This document shows, in pieces, positions 33,706 through 45,800 of a DNA stretch of 64,000 bases. Position 1 is the first letter of the stretch. Every line of letters starts with the position of its first letter. The notes below the pieces were generated by a model. It was not told the DNA's origin. It did no database searches and saw only the letters and a program-made list of their open reading frames with translations. The stretch is from Nematostella vectensis (lineage: Eukaryota; Cnidaria; Anthozoa; Actiniaria; Edwardsiidae), in NCBI RefSeq assembly GCF_932526225.1, contig NC_064042.1, forward strand, positions 4,509,001-4,573,000. Direction: 5' to 3'. A program made the position numbers and the translations under genes.

Positions 33706-36700
33706 ATGTATCCGCGCCAAGAACAATGCATGCCGTACGGCAGCCAGTACGGTTACTATCCGACACAGAGTGAAGCAAGTAGTGGACCTTACTCTGCGGA
33801 CGTTAACATACCACACTGGAACAGCGCGCCGGTGCAGCACCAGCCTCAAATCACGAGCAAAATGTACCCGTACCAAGCAGACAGCTCCCAGCTATATCAA
33901 GCGAGTAACTCCAGGTATGTCGGGGCCTTTAAAAAACTTACATGGGATGTGCAGTCAAGCACGCTCTTCCCGCGCTGTTTGCGCAATTTAGAAGCTCCTG
34001 CTTCTCTCTTTTTTTTTTCAAGCATCGTGCGCGGTTTATATGCGTGCAGAAGCTGGTATTATTACTGATGTACATATGGAGGATTAGGTTTGCCGATGGG
34101 ATTTAAAGCTAGTAATTATGGCATGGGAGTTTGTAGGTGAGCTCTCCCCGGTTCTAATGGCTGGCCATTTCCGTGTTCCTATCAGTGCTCTGCGCCGCTA
34201 TTTGACATGACACTTGCGGTTTCCGTGCGATTCCTTAGTTCGCAGCGCGCCTGTGACCAAACCTCCACGTACTTAGTCTATCATCATATTTTACGTACAA
34301 TAACCCGCTACAGCAACAGCGCTTAGGCATTCACTAAAAGACGCCAGAGCACCCGAGTAAACCGCAGCTTCTGATCGATTTAAGCTTGGTCCATTGACAA
34401 GGCAGAAAGTAAGTTCATGTTTTTTCTTAATCTTGAGTTTCTTCCTTTATTCACATTCCTTTCAAGTGTCTATCAGTATATTACGGAGAGAAGGCCAGTT
34501 GATACTTTTTTTCGCTCTTGAGCAATGCTTTCATTGTATCTTATCGAGTCTTACCCAAAACCACCATTTCAACATTATACTAAGCAAACTAGGTATAGAT
34601 CAACTAGCGGTGTTAGTTTGAGAAAAGGAGTCATATTCATTTATCCTCTCCTACGCGGTCACGAATTTGTTACTGCGATTATTTTACCTCACTTAAGAAC
34701 TAAGAATTGTTTCCACTCTTATTCATCATAAGTTGTTATATTTTCTATAATAGTGAGTTTCAGCATATTGGATGATTGAGACGCGTTTTAGCTATAGCAA
34801 CAATGTGAAAAACAGCAGCAAATGCCAACAAAGACACAGAAAAGTCTGAGATCTGAAAGCGAAACACAAGTTAATGGGATTTTGGTAAACTTAAATTATT
34901 CATCGTTCTCTACAAAGCGCGGATCTACTATAAATCTATTCTTACGTTTTTGATGTGTAGATTTTCTCAAATATGTGGAATTTGATAATAAAAATGTTTA
35001 GAAATTTTTGCAATAACGATGTTGCAAACTATCCTGTGACGATGCCTATCGCTACTATCTTAAAACTTTTAAATCAACACCTATAAGCAGTATTTTTATA
35101 TTTTAAAGAGATGAAAAAAGATTAAAGTCTCATACTCTAAAGGGTGTGCTATCGGCATATCACAAAAAGCACGTTTAAACTCTCTTGGCGCATTTTATCA
35201 CGTAAAAGACAATGGGACCATCACTTATACTATGTAGATAACAGCGATACAGAATTACCTAGTATACAGTAAAACAAATCGAGCCCAACGACGAACAAGC
35301 CTTAATTTAATTTTATCGATACAGTGTTATGAACGAGTTCAAAGTAAAACTAGAATAAACTGATGACAATCCGTACAGCAAACAGGCGGTCTACGAAGGC
35401 GTGGTAAATCAGGGAAATAAACCAACACAAGGTTGAAATGTTATGTTTTACCTTTATGTGAAAACAGAGTTGTTTCCATTGTAGGATGGTTTTGGAAGGC
35501 ATGTAAGCACTTATTGCGAGTACGAGTTTTCAGTTTTTGTCACTAGCAAACATTTAGCGAGTACAGAGAACTACAATGGAGCGGAGAATGAACTTTAGCA
35601 AACTATAGAACTAGGGCATACAGTAATGTAGACATACAATAATGCGCAAACGCCGTTTCTAAGAAAATCGCTATGTGCGTCAAATTATTGATATTATTGA
35701 TGCACACGACAAGAGTTGCATCCCAATAAATCAAATCCCCAACGGAAACGTCCAACGGAAATCTAAAATATTTCAAGTTATCTAGGGTTCGATTTTCGAT
35801 TCCACTTTATATTTTGTCATAGTAATAGAGGCTATGTACTTTCCGTAACTATGCCAAACCAAGCTAAAAGGGCTTCTGTCTTTCCACTCCTAGGTTATTT
35901 CACGAGAATTTCGCAACCTGGTTATGGTTTTGGAAGGACGGAAATACACAAATATTCTGATTTAAACACAGAAATCCCGTCACATCTCATTTCGTGAGCC
36001 ACGTTATGCCGGAAATTTTCCAAGAAATCCTTCACAAGATGTAAGATAAATTCACCTACAGTTTAGGGTTTATACGGGGGAACTTATAGTAGGTTTTAAT
36101 CCGTCTTCTTTCTTTTTCCCTATAAACGCATTCCTAGTGGAACTAGGAGGGTGACGCCCGGTATTTCTCAAGTGGCAAGAGTCATGCATTTTTCGCATAA
36201 TTTATGTCACGCTTTCTTTACACGACTAATGTCACGCGTTCTCAAACAACTATTGCGCCACTCATTAGCACAGGAATCCTGAAACTCCGAAAACAGTAAT
36301 TTCCGAATAAACCCGCTGGAAAGCCGGCTAGCCACTCATTCTTTGACATGACTTGTGTCACGCATTCCTCATACCACTGTTGTACTGCCTGCAATTTGTA
36401 GGCGGTTAGTGTCATGCATTCTTGACATGACTAATACCACACATTCTTTACACGAGTGTCACGTATCCCTCACACCAGTACTGTAACGCATCCTTAACAT
36501 GAGTAGTGTCACGCACTGTTTACACGACTATAGTGCCGCGCATCATTCGCACGACTTATGTCACACATTCTCCGCACGATTTTCACTCGTTTTTGTGTCA
36601 CACTCATGCGGCGATCACAGGAAATAGCTCATCCCTCGGGACGTCCACCGGACCAGCCTCGCACTCATGCAGAGATCACAGGAAATAGTTCATCCCTCGG

Positions 36701-39700
36701 GACATCCACCGGACCAGCCTCGCACTCATGCGGCGATCGCAGTAAATAGCTCATCCCTCGAGACATCCCCCGGACTAGCCTCGCACTCATGCGGCGATCG
36801 CAGGAAATAGTTCTTCCCTCAAAACATCCGCCCGGACTAGCCTTTTCATGATATCCCTGACTTATCAACTGCAAACATTTTAAAAATACCGTTTGGCGCG
36901 CAACGGAGTCAGGGGAGGGGCATGCAGCGGGCTTGCGGGCGTCCTCTTGCCTAAAATCACGTGATTTTTGGCGAGAAACAGAGCTGGATTGTCGATCATG
37001 GGGGGATGTATGTGATGGTACACACTTTTCTTTTATTAAAACAACAAAAAATTGCGCAAATAAGCCTAAGTATATGAAGGAATTGAGTCTGTGCTTCTTT
37101 CATTTGATGTTTTAGGGGATGTGTCAAGAAAGCAACAGTAAAATGAGGAGTGCGGAGTGCTAAGTGTACCTGAAGTTTAGCTGAATTCCCCTTATTGAGC
37201 TGCACTCCGGACTCAGCACCCCTCACTCCGTAGACTCCGCATTCCCGAGTTTATAGACTCCTCATTTTACCTACAACCGAATAGGGGCTTCCCTTTGTGA
37301 GCGCACAATGCGATAAGTCGCACATACCGCGATGTGATGATCTTTTCCTTTCGATGGTGGTGAATAAGAACATAATTCATTGACTTGTGTATTTATAATC
37401 GAAAATCCTGGCTATTTTGGCTATTATTTGTTTTGTGGCAATCAGGTACAACTTTTTCTACCTTAAAGAATCTTGCACAGTCACTCCTTTATTGTTATTG
37501 AAATACAGCGTTCAAGCTGCAATAAAACTTTAAAATAAGTATGATACTTTTTAAGTAATCTGTAAGTGAAGGTCACTCAATTACTGACATATATACATTG
37601 GGTGACTTTTTCTTTGTATTACGCGGAAAATAGTTACCTACCTAAGAGGACAGCAAATTCCTGAAAATTACAACGGAATGGGTCTTCAAGTTTTGATGTG
37701 TGTTATAAGAATCACGTTAAAAATCCCTAATGAGAAGAAGTTTCTAATCAGAGGAAGTCTCGCTGTAAACCTCTGCCAAGATAAACAATACTAAAAAAAA
37801 CATGTAACCAGTTTGTTCTTCCTCTGTTCTAAAAAAATGTCGTAGACGTAGACACTACACTTATTATGCGCTTAAATCTCGAAATAATCAGCTATTAACG
37901 CCAAAGTTTGATACTTTATTTATCAAATTCTATCAAAAATATCGCATTGGCTCCCCCAACTCACCCGATGGATATGGATGCTTTTCGACACTTGGTACTT
38001 TGCTAGGGTGACAGAGAATGTCAGCGACAGTCGGTAGTCAAGAAGCCAGCCGAGAGAGATAGCTCGCGGATGTCGATATATTATTGATAAGTTTGATTAT
38101 CATAATCACACCACTCTATACCGCATAAGAGCTGACTGAAGTGATTGGCAAAACAGGAAAACAAAGTCTGACTCTTACACAATGCACCATTCAGTGCACT
38201 GTTCTTCCTACATTTATTTTTTTTTTACAATTTTCATAATCATATATTTTGAAATGTTAGCAACCATTTACACCGACTGATGTTTTTCATCCACGCCATT
38301 CCGCTGAGAGGGATTTGGGTGAAATAGAAAAGTAAAATGCTATAACAAAATTATATTTTTATTTTTTTTTTCTCAAATATAACGGATGTTTACATAAAAT
38401 AAAAGTTAAGCCCTCTTTTCGTATCAGCAAAAAATGCTTCTCAAAAAAAATAAAGTCTGCAACGCGGAAAGAACACTCTGGGTATTTCCGTTTGTTCAGT
38501 GACTTCCGTTTCCCAATAAACCCCTCCTATTAGAGGCTCTTTCGATGAGCACGGGCCATTTCCGGTGGTAGGCGTCAACTCGTGACGCAAAGGGGGCATA
38601 AATAGAGCCTCGTCACTCACATAATTGCTTTATAATTCTTCACACATTTGACAACCGCTTTCACTTGACTTTGGACAACTGTAGACTACATATCGACCTC
38701 CTATTCAAGAGCAAACGAAGGAAATCATCTCGATTTTTTAAGTCTGTCATGTAAGCATTCCATATAAATTCTAGCTTTCTATTTAGGTTCAAGAATGAAA
38801 GGGGAATTCCTTGAAGTCCAGTATTTCTTTTATCGGCAAACATTTGCTAGATAATACTTAGTGATATGTATAATATGCGAAAATTACCAGGGTTAGTATA
38901 GTATGGTTCTATTCCGCGTTCTTACTATCCTTACTGGAATTTCAAGCTTAGGGTAGCATTTTACATATATTTTATTTTACGATATTTTATTTTCAGGCTG
39001 GATCCGACAATTGCTTTCCCGGTCGCAATTCGACCCAGCGCCTTTGAGCACGCACGGTTTATTGACAAAATGCAACCAGCGTTCACTCGGATAAAGAAGG
39101 AGAAATACCTGGACGCGCCTTACAACGAAGACACAGTTCCGTCAGGTAGGACCGTCGTCAAACACTTTGAAGTCTTGAAAATCCAAGTTCAGGCTTAACG
39201 TGGGGCGTATGGTCGTTTGACTTTATCGTGACAAAGCTCCAATAACACGATACATATCTAAGTAAATGCATGTTTTTACATCTTTCGTACTTCGTGCAGA
39301 AGATACTTTTTAAACTTTATTCTCATGCTAGGCAGGACTTGAGTCGTCTTCCGTGTCCTTTATGGGTAATAAGTCACAAAACGGGATAAGAATATTGTGT
39401 CGGGGGCTTTGCGAGAATTCATGGCAGCATTTTCACATTTTTGTTTATAGCACTGCGATTAGCTATACTTTTGCAAACTATCATTTTCAAAGATAACCTT
39501 AAACTGGTAAACATGTATTTATCATCATGTTCTTTAACATAAAGTTACTTGCGTTTAGTTTTGGTAATTACATATATAAAGTACTTTACTAAATACAATA
39601 ATTTATCTCTATTTAGTCTTTGTTATCTTCCTTAAAACTCGCATACGACAATATTTTGACTTCACCGATGAATACCTCTTGAACAATGGACGGATTAGAT

Positions 39701-41778
39701 CAATAGCTACCGGCTTCCTGAGAATTTCAAAGCGATGAAAAGAGTTTGACCTGATACGTCAGGCAAAATCCTTCTCAAATAGCTAAGGGATGATTTAATT
39801 TGTTTGATATATTTTTAGAGATTACACAGCGTGTAGTCTACTCAGGCAATGGAGATACTTTCGTTTTTTTTAAGTTTTAAAAATAGCTGTTTCCTGCTAG
39901 CAGAAGCCTCTATTTTCTGTATTTCGCTGGGCTGGCGTTCGCTAGGAAAAAGACTGTTGTCTTGTTCACTATTTTTTCTGGTATGAAAGCATATCATGTG
40001 ATTTTTTTTAACGCGTAGCTTAAAATAATTGGTTTATAACCCAAGTAAGCAATTGCACGGTGTTGTCTGTCAAGCTCTCGACTCCCAAGTCAGCAATATG
40101 CGATTTTCTAGGAAAAGCTAGGTCATAAAAGGAAATTGTATCTGAAACGGTAAAACTATTTTGTGGGTTGAAAATCGTTTTCGCGAGTTTCCTTACAGCT
40201 AGTATTTCATGATATTATGCCAAAATGTAGGTCGTACGTGCCTGCGGTACAATGACATCTACATCACATGCTGATGTTTTTCCTCGAGCGGGCCTCTTTC
40301 TACGGATACCATTCAAGTGTATTGTTATGGTTTGAGTGACTGCTGGATGGCTTCCTTCAGGAATGTTAGCGCTAGGTTAAATTCTCGCCATGTGAAATGT
40401 TTGTTTGTAATAAAGATATAAACATTTCCATTTCTTCCCACGGGAACTTAAAACACTCGTACCAGCAAATGAAAAGTAATACCTATTTCAAGATACGAAT
40501 AGATAAGGCAAACTAAATAAAATGTAAACTACTACTCATTGGATGACCCGGCCACCAAAAAAGCATGAAAACACTTGTCAAAAAGTTAACTTAAAAGACA
40601 CTTCCGCTGAAGCCGCGAGTACTCCTTGCACGTCCGAGGACAGGCCGGAAACCACTCGAATTTTGTTCGGATTTCCGATGGTTAACCGAGTCACCACGCA
40701 ACATACTATACCAATGAGGACAGGAATAGAGATTACAGTCCGAAGTCGTTCAGTAACATTAAACATTCCCGAATCTTGTTTGCATTGAAAGCTATATTTT
40801 TAGCGCTTTTATAAAGTTTGCAGCAAAACACATTCGAAATGCCTATGGCTAGATGTTTAACCTAAACCGTATCACCAACAAATAAAAGACATCCCTTTTA
40901 CGGCAGATAAAAAGTCCGAAGTGGAAAGCTTTTTTCTAAAACATTTTATAATAGGAATATGCTAGATATCTATAGATATCCATCTTTATGTTATGTTGAG
41001 AAGTTGCTAGATTTCTAAACGTACATTTTGGTTAAAAAAGCTGACGCCAGTTGAAATAGTTTGTATAGCGGAAATGACTTGAAGTCGTGTCGGAAATCAT
41101 GTGGCTAGACACGTTACCCCGCAGTCTTGTGATGCCGCGGGATGTAAAAAAAAGTTGAGTCACTTTTTGCTTTGCACACTTGTTTATTTTTAGAATTGTA
41201 TGCCAACGCCTTCGTATTTATATAAATTCGCTTTTCGTATTTTGGATATCCTGTAGTGCGCCAAAGGGCGAGACGTGACGGGGTTTAAGAAATCATCCCT
41301 AGATAATTCGAAAACTTTTATAATTTTAGCCGGGTATTTTTCAATGAGAGCACGCTGGGTGTCGATATATTACTTGGTCTTACTTTCAATCATTCAGTTC
41401 CAGATACAGACACTGGGGCATTACGACACTGCGGTTATAGAAGAACAAAGAGTGCCTTGTGACGGGAAGGGAAAAGTGTCGGAGAAATATTATTATACCT
41501 CTTCCCCGTTCTGTCCCCTTGTAAAAGATCCCAGACTAACCCCTGCCTTCTTTCTCGCAGTAGACCCCAGACTATGGACAAGAGAGGACGTGACGTCATG
41601 GCTACGCTGGATTTCTGAGGCGTACAGCCTCGAGAACGTCAAACTAGACAGGTTCGAGATGAACGGCAAAGCGCTCTGTCTCATGACCCTCGACATGTTC
41701 CTCTACAGAGTCCCCGAGGGGGGGAGGGTGCTGTACCACGACTTTCAACGAAGACTTAGACTAGCGCTAGGGTCATGA
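33706..41778 (+). CDS. SAM/Pointed-domain protein without ETS domain (Edl/Mae-like architecture)
   Basis: Three exons: 33706-33914, 38997-39145 and 41561-41778, phases 2 and 1, GT-AG borders, 191 residues. Exons 1-2 encode a Tyr/Gln/Pro-rich leader (MYPRQEQCMPYGSQYGYYP) and a segment with TRIKKEKYLDAPYNED, like leaders of ETS proteins including a possible sumoylation-type IKKE. Exon 3 is a SAM/Pointed domain: VDPRLWTREDVTSWLRWI, FEMNGKALCLMTLDMF, then FQRRLRLAL and a stop. In ETS factors this domain mediates protein contacts and is followed by the DNA-binding domain, which is absent here; no ETS-like exon is seen before HAUS5. The arrangement recalls Drosophila Edl/Mae, which inhibits ETS factors through its SAM domain. 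That role is inferred. An alternative is a transcript form of a longer gene whose ETS exons I have missed. Confidence 0.8.
36190..36600. repeat. degenerate ~30-bp minisatellite (GTGTCACGCATTC)
   Basis: Diverged tandem copies built on GTGTCACGCATTCTT and ACACGACTA. Spacing varies, so the array is old. Confidence 0.65.
36598..36845. repeat. ~61-bp tandem repeat, four copies
   Basis: The unit starts CACTCATGCGGCGATC and includes CAGGAAATAG and CATCCCTCGGGACATCC. Copies start near 36,600, 36,661, 36,722 and 36,784. Each unit carries an AGGAAAT or AGTAAAT word. Confidence 0.85.
37138..37270. mobile_element. 133-bp inverted-repeat element
   Basis: Perfect 14-bp inverted ends, GTAAAATGAGGAGT and ACTCCTCATTTTAC, enclose GGAGTGC/CACTCCG words that also pair. 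It looks like a small MITE or foldback element. No clear target duplication is seen. Confidence 0.6.
39146..41560. other. intron 2 of the Pointed-domain gene
   Basis: About 2.4 kb, mostly AT-rich. The only structure I can name is the transposon-end fragment at 39,890-39,950. An open frame at 41,275-41,560 runs into exon 3 but contains the intron's polypyrimidine tract and acceptor, so it is read-through. Confidence 0.6.
39890..39950. mobile_element. solitary terminal-repeat fragment related to the 12,760 transposon
   Basis: TTCCTGCTAGCAGAAGCCTC followed by TATTTTCTGTATTTCGCTGG matches the TIR of the 792-bp element with a few changes. No second end is seen nearby. Confidence 0.75.
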
Positions 41779-42255
41779 TAAAGGGCTGAGATTGGGCTGC
41801 CTGTGGTTTTTAATGGGCTACGCATGCGCATGAAATGGGTACGTTTTAGCTTCCAACAAGAATAAGGATTTCGTTCACGCGTTCGAGTGACACAAGGTGT
41901 ATATAAGAGTTCTTACTATTTTGTACAAATTCATGGTATAAAAGAGAAAGTTATTATTATTTGCGTGTGTCCATATAGGGTTTATCCACGAGATACAAAC
42001 GGAGACTATTTGATAGTGAACAGATTTAATTTAAATGTTACATACGGGCTCGACTTTCTTTAGTACGATTTTCCAATTATTTCAAAATACTTTCCAGTCT
42101 GTTGTAGTTTTCTATTATCCCAATAGCTCTCCCTAGCTACATTCATATCCATGCGGTCCCTATTTTCATAGAGCGGGGACTAGAAACTAGTGGCTCGAGC
42201 CCGCAGTACACTTATGTACATAAATATGCGCGCGCACCGCTGATGTAAATATTGT

Positions 42256-42261
42256 AATAAA
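42256..42261 (+). terminator. polyadenylation signal AATAAA, Pointed-domain gene
   Basis: AATAAA about 480 bp after the stop codon at 41,778; the only good signal before the repeat region at 42.3 kb. It supports the gene ending without further coding exons. Confidence 0.5.
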
Positions 42262-42382
42262 GAGAGGACTTTTGTTCAAAGTACAATATGTTTCTTAATG
42301 TTCCGGTTTCGCACGCTGGGGTTCTTTGTAAAGTGCGTGAAGTACGCTAGGTTCTTGGAAGAGCGCGCTATGGTAGAATGCC

Positions 42383-42602
42383 TAAGCCCGGCGCACACGG
42401 TGAGAAAAATTTCACGCGTGCGTTTTGCTCACTGCCTCGCGAGCCCAGAAACTCACAGTTCAATCAGGAGATAATTTTGCCTCAGTTGCTCGCGAGACGT
42501 GAGTTCGTTCGATCGACGTCCACACACTGTGAGTTTTTGGCCTCGCGAGGAAGTGCGCAAAGTGCACGCGTGAAATTTTTCTCACCTCGTGCGCCGGGCT
42601 TA
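42383..42602. mobile_element. 220-bp near-palindromic MITE
   Basis: Inverted ends of about 60 bp beginning TAAGCCCGGCGCAC and ending GTGCGCCGGGCTTA, with GAGAAAAATTTCACGCGTG on one arm and its complement on the other. It is inserted in a diverged ~50-bp tandem repeat (about 42,340-42,740) with words such as GCTAGGTTCTCGGAAGA and GCTATGGTAGA. It lies between the convergent 3' ends of the Pointed-domain gene and HAUS5. Confidence 0.8.
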
Positions 42603-42865
42603 AAGTAATGCATGGAAGAGCTCGCTATGGTAGAGTACCTAAAGTTTACTAGGTTCTCAGAAGAGCACAGTATGGTAGTGTGCCTAAAATACGCTAGGTT
42701 CTCGGAAGAACGCGCTATGGAAGAGACTGTCCAAAATATGGTTCTCGGAAATGCACTAAGTATTGAATACGCGTGCATTTGGTCACGCGCGTCACATATG
42801 ATGGTGCCTATTTTTCTGACTGTTTCCACGTTTCACGCAAACCTGTGCTGTTCTCTTGCTCGTTG

Positions 42866-45800
42866 TCACGTCTGTTGGCTCATTTGTAGCTGTCTCAGTC
42901 TGGTCGTGTTCAGAGTCCACTGGTCGTGCCATTGCCTCATATTCATCCCATCAACTTGGTTCCAGGGCACCGCAAACTGGGCAGGCTGTTCCCACCTTTT
43001 AACAAAAAAGTAACATATGAGCATGACAGAGGAAAAAAATGGCATGAAATTTTCCAATTCTTAACAATAAGCTCAAGATTCCGCATACAAGGAGTTCCTC
43101 TGACCAAAAGCTTAATTCCAAATTTTAAAGAAATTTAGAAGATATGAAATTTAGATATTAGCGAGCAAAGTTGGCTTTATTTCTGACCAGAGCCCGATTT
43201 CTCCCTAAAAACGAGGAGAATTCATACTTTGAACATTTGAAAATTGCACTTCAAGCCTCATATCTCGAAGACGAATCCATTAGAAAATAATTTTTGATAT
43301 GTTGGTTTACATAACATAAGGAACATCTATGCGAAAATTCAAGCTTACCGAAGTTAACCAGACCTTATTTTGGGAAAACTTGCCACTTTTTTGCTCTGTT
43401 GTCTATGATCATCACAGTGGCTAGTTGGCTATTGAGATCCACGCCAGTCAGATAGCACGGTTATCGCATACTTATTGGCCTACTTCACAATCTGTAGAGG
43501 CTCCGGGCGCGCTAGCGTTCGGCACTTCGCAAAATGCGAATTCCTTCCCCATGTGGCCAATTCTATTGCTCGCCACGTTGGCGAAAATGCCCGTTTCCTA
43601 TACTCGTGAATTTGAATCACGGTCTTTCACCTCGAAATCGTATTTCAAGTCAAGATAACGTACTGATGAAAATCGCAAATTGTAAAAACACAGGCCTAAG
43701 AATGAACTCTCTCGTTTTGCGCCGTTTCCTTGTTGTAAAATTCCTCCCTTGCTGAGGGTTACATCCCGGATTTTCTAAAGCAGTCTATTGTCTCGCCAGC
43801 TCCCAAGGTTACCCCGCCTAAGCTGATTAAAGAAGATCTGAGAACGATCGCAATAACGTCATCACTAGCTAAAGTCATGGAAGGATTTACCTTGGACTCG
43901 CTCGCAGCACAAGTCTCAGGATAGACCCTAACCAGTTCTCGGTGTGTGGCAAATCTACTACCCATGCCATAGTATATATGTTGCATTCAATTCTAGAGGC
44001 AATTGATAGAGGCGGGAATTATGTTAGGATTTCTTTCGCTGATTTCAGCAAGGAATTCGACCTGGTTGATCATAAATCATTGCGGAATGAGCTGCGCATA
44101 CTAAATACGCATAGTTACCTAGTAAGATTGATTGGCAATTTCCTTTCGCACAGATCCCAGCGAGTGCGTATTGACAACCATCTATCTTCCCCTGTTTTCC
44201 AACGCGGCGAAATTCCGCAAGGTACGAAACTTGCACCCTTAATTTCTCGGTACTGGTCAATCGGCTGATTTCAAACTGGCCCTGCCGGGTTAAGTACGTG
44301 GATGATACCACTATCTTTGAAATTATACCTAAGTGTAGCACTAGTTATTTACAGTTTATTGTAGATGAGCTGAGAGAATTTGCTTCTTCTAGGGGGATGC
44401 GCCTCAACCCCAAAAAGTGTCGTGAGTTAACTATCAACTTCCTACAATTCAAACCAACAGAGCTTGCCCCCTGTTTCTGAATGGTTCTCAAGTTAAACAG
44501 TCTGAAGATTACAAAATGCTAGGCGTTCATATTAGTATGGATTTGTCATGGAATATACATGTTGAAAACATCATTAAAACAAGGCGAATAAACGCCTATA
44601 CGCGCTTAGGCTACTGAGGAAAGCTGGGGTCGACTCAAATGACCTCATTACGATTTATACTCCGCTGATAAGATCGGTCCTAGAATATGCGGCCCCTGCT
44701 TGGGCGTCTCTTCCCATCTATCTGCAGGACGTGCTAGAGGGCATAAAAAAAAGAGCTTTGAGATGTATCTATGCCGAATACGATCTTCCCTACCAGATTC
44801 TGCTGTGCCGCGCTGGAATTGCCACACTAGATGAGCGCCGTAAGCTTCTCTGCCAGACTTTTATATCTAAAGCTACATCCTCGGAACCCCTCAAATCGGT
44901 TATTCCATCCCGTTCCGTGGTAAGCCACTGCTATACCCTCCGCTCGGGAAGTGTGTGGGCAATACAGCCGGGTAGCATAAGATTTTCACGGAGACGATAA
45001 TTCTATTAATTTCTAGTTACTATTTGTTACTATATTGTTACTATATTTCGCGGGCACTTAATTTCGCAAAAAAGGGTCGGCATATTTCGCGAGATTTTGC
45101 GATTTTGGTGCAAAATCATTTTCAATTTCGCAAAATTGTCAAAAACGCATTTCTCCGAGAAATTACAACAAGACAAAAGTGTAGAAATCATATTGTGCTT
45201 TATGCTATTTTCTAACACATTTACATACATCGAAGCTGTGGGACAAAAGTTAAGAATAATAAGTTCTTAACCGTCTTTGTCTTGGTCGTCATTAAAAAAA
45301 AAACAAGAGAAACAAAAACGGAAAGGGTATTTAATTTTGCGATATTAAATTTTATAGGAATATGATTTCGCGGGGCTTAAATGTCGCAAAATTATAAGGA
45401 CCAATAAGGTGTTTTGATTAAATTGTTCGTTATAGCTTTTCGGTTGTGGCTAATCCCCATCAGTGTGGCTTTAAAATAACGGAGCGAGGTGGTCACGGTA
45501 GCGAGCGTCGTACTGGCGCACACGGAGCGAGGTGGTCACGGTAGCGAGCGTCGTACTGTGTATTTTTGGGACAGATCTAGGGAATGGGCTGCAAGGCTAC
45601 CCTCTCCCTTTTATGAGAGACATTTTGTTTCTAGGACTAGCAACTCCCCATAGATACACCCCTGTATTTCCGCAAAATGCTTACAGAAGCACAGGCTAAC
45701 AAAGCCAAATATAAAGTATCATTCGTAGACAAGGAAAAACTCTCCACTGATCACGCGAATAAGCAATTAACTTACCACGAGTTAGCGGAGTCCTTGGTAT

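Larger units (their letters stand above)
31917..38565. promoter_or_regulatory. cluster of ETS-type CCGGAAAT sites
   Basis: Exact CCGGAAAT or its complement occurs at 31,917, 31,940, 32,560, 33,031, 33,570, 36,009 and 38,558. GCTTCCGG at 33,351 and several ATTTCCG half matches add to these. Elsewhere in the window I found the exact word once (62,887). The cluster covers the upstream region and intron 1 of the Pointed-domain gene. ETS factors bind GGAA cores in this context; binding here is inferred. Confidence 0.45.
33915..38996. other. intron 1 of the Pointed-domain gene
   Basis: About 5.1 kb. It contains the minisatellites at 36,190-36,845, the 133-bp inverted-repeat element at 37,138 and two of the CCGGAAAT sites. 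Between 34,100 and 36,100, and between 37,300 and 38,500, I see only AT-rich single-copy-looking sequence. Confidence 0.6.

Noticed and set aside
41275-41560. Extra N-terminal exon of the Pointed gene from the 167-codon open frame
   Set aside because: It contains the intron's polypyrimidine tract and acceptor; exons 1-2 with matching phases give a better model.
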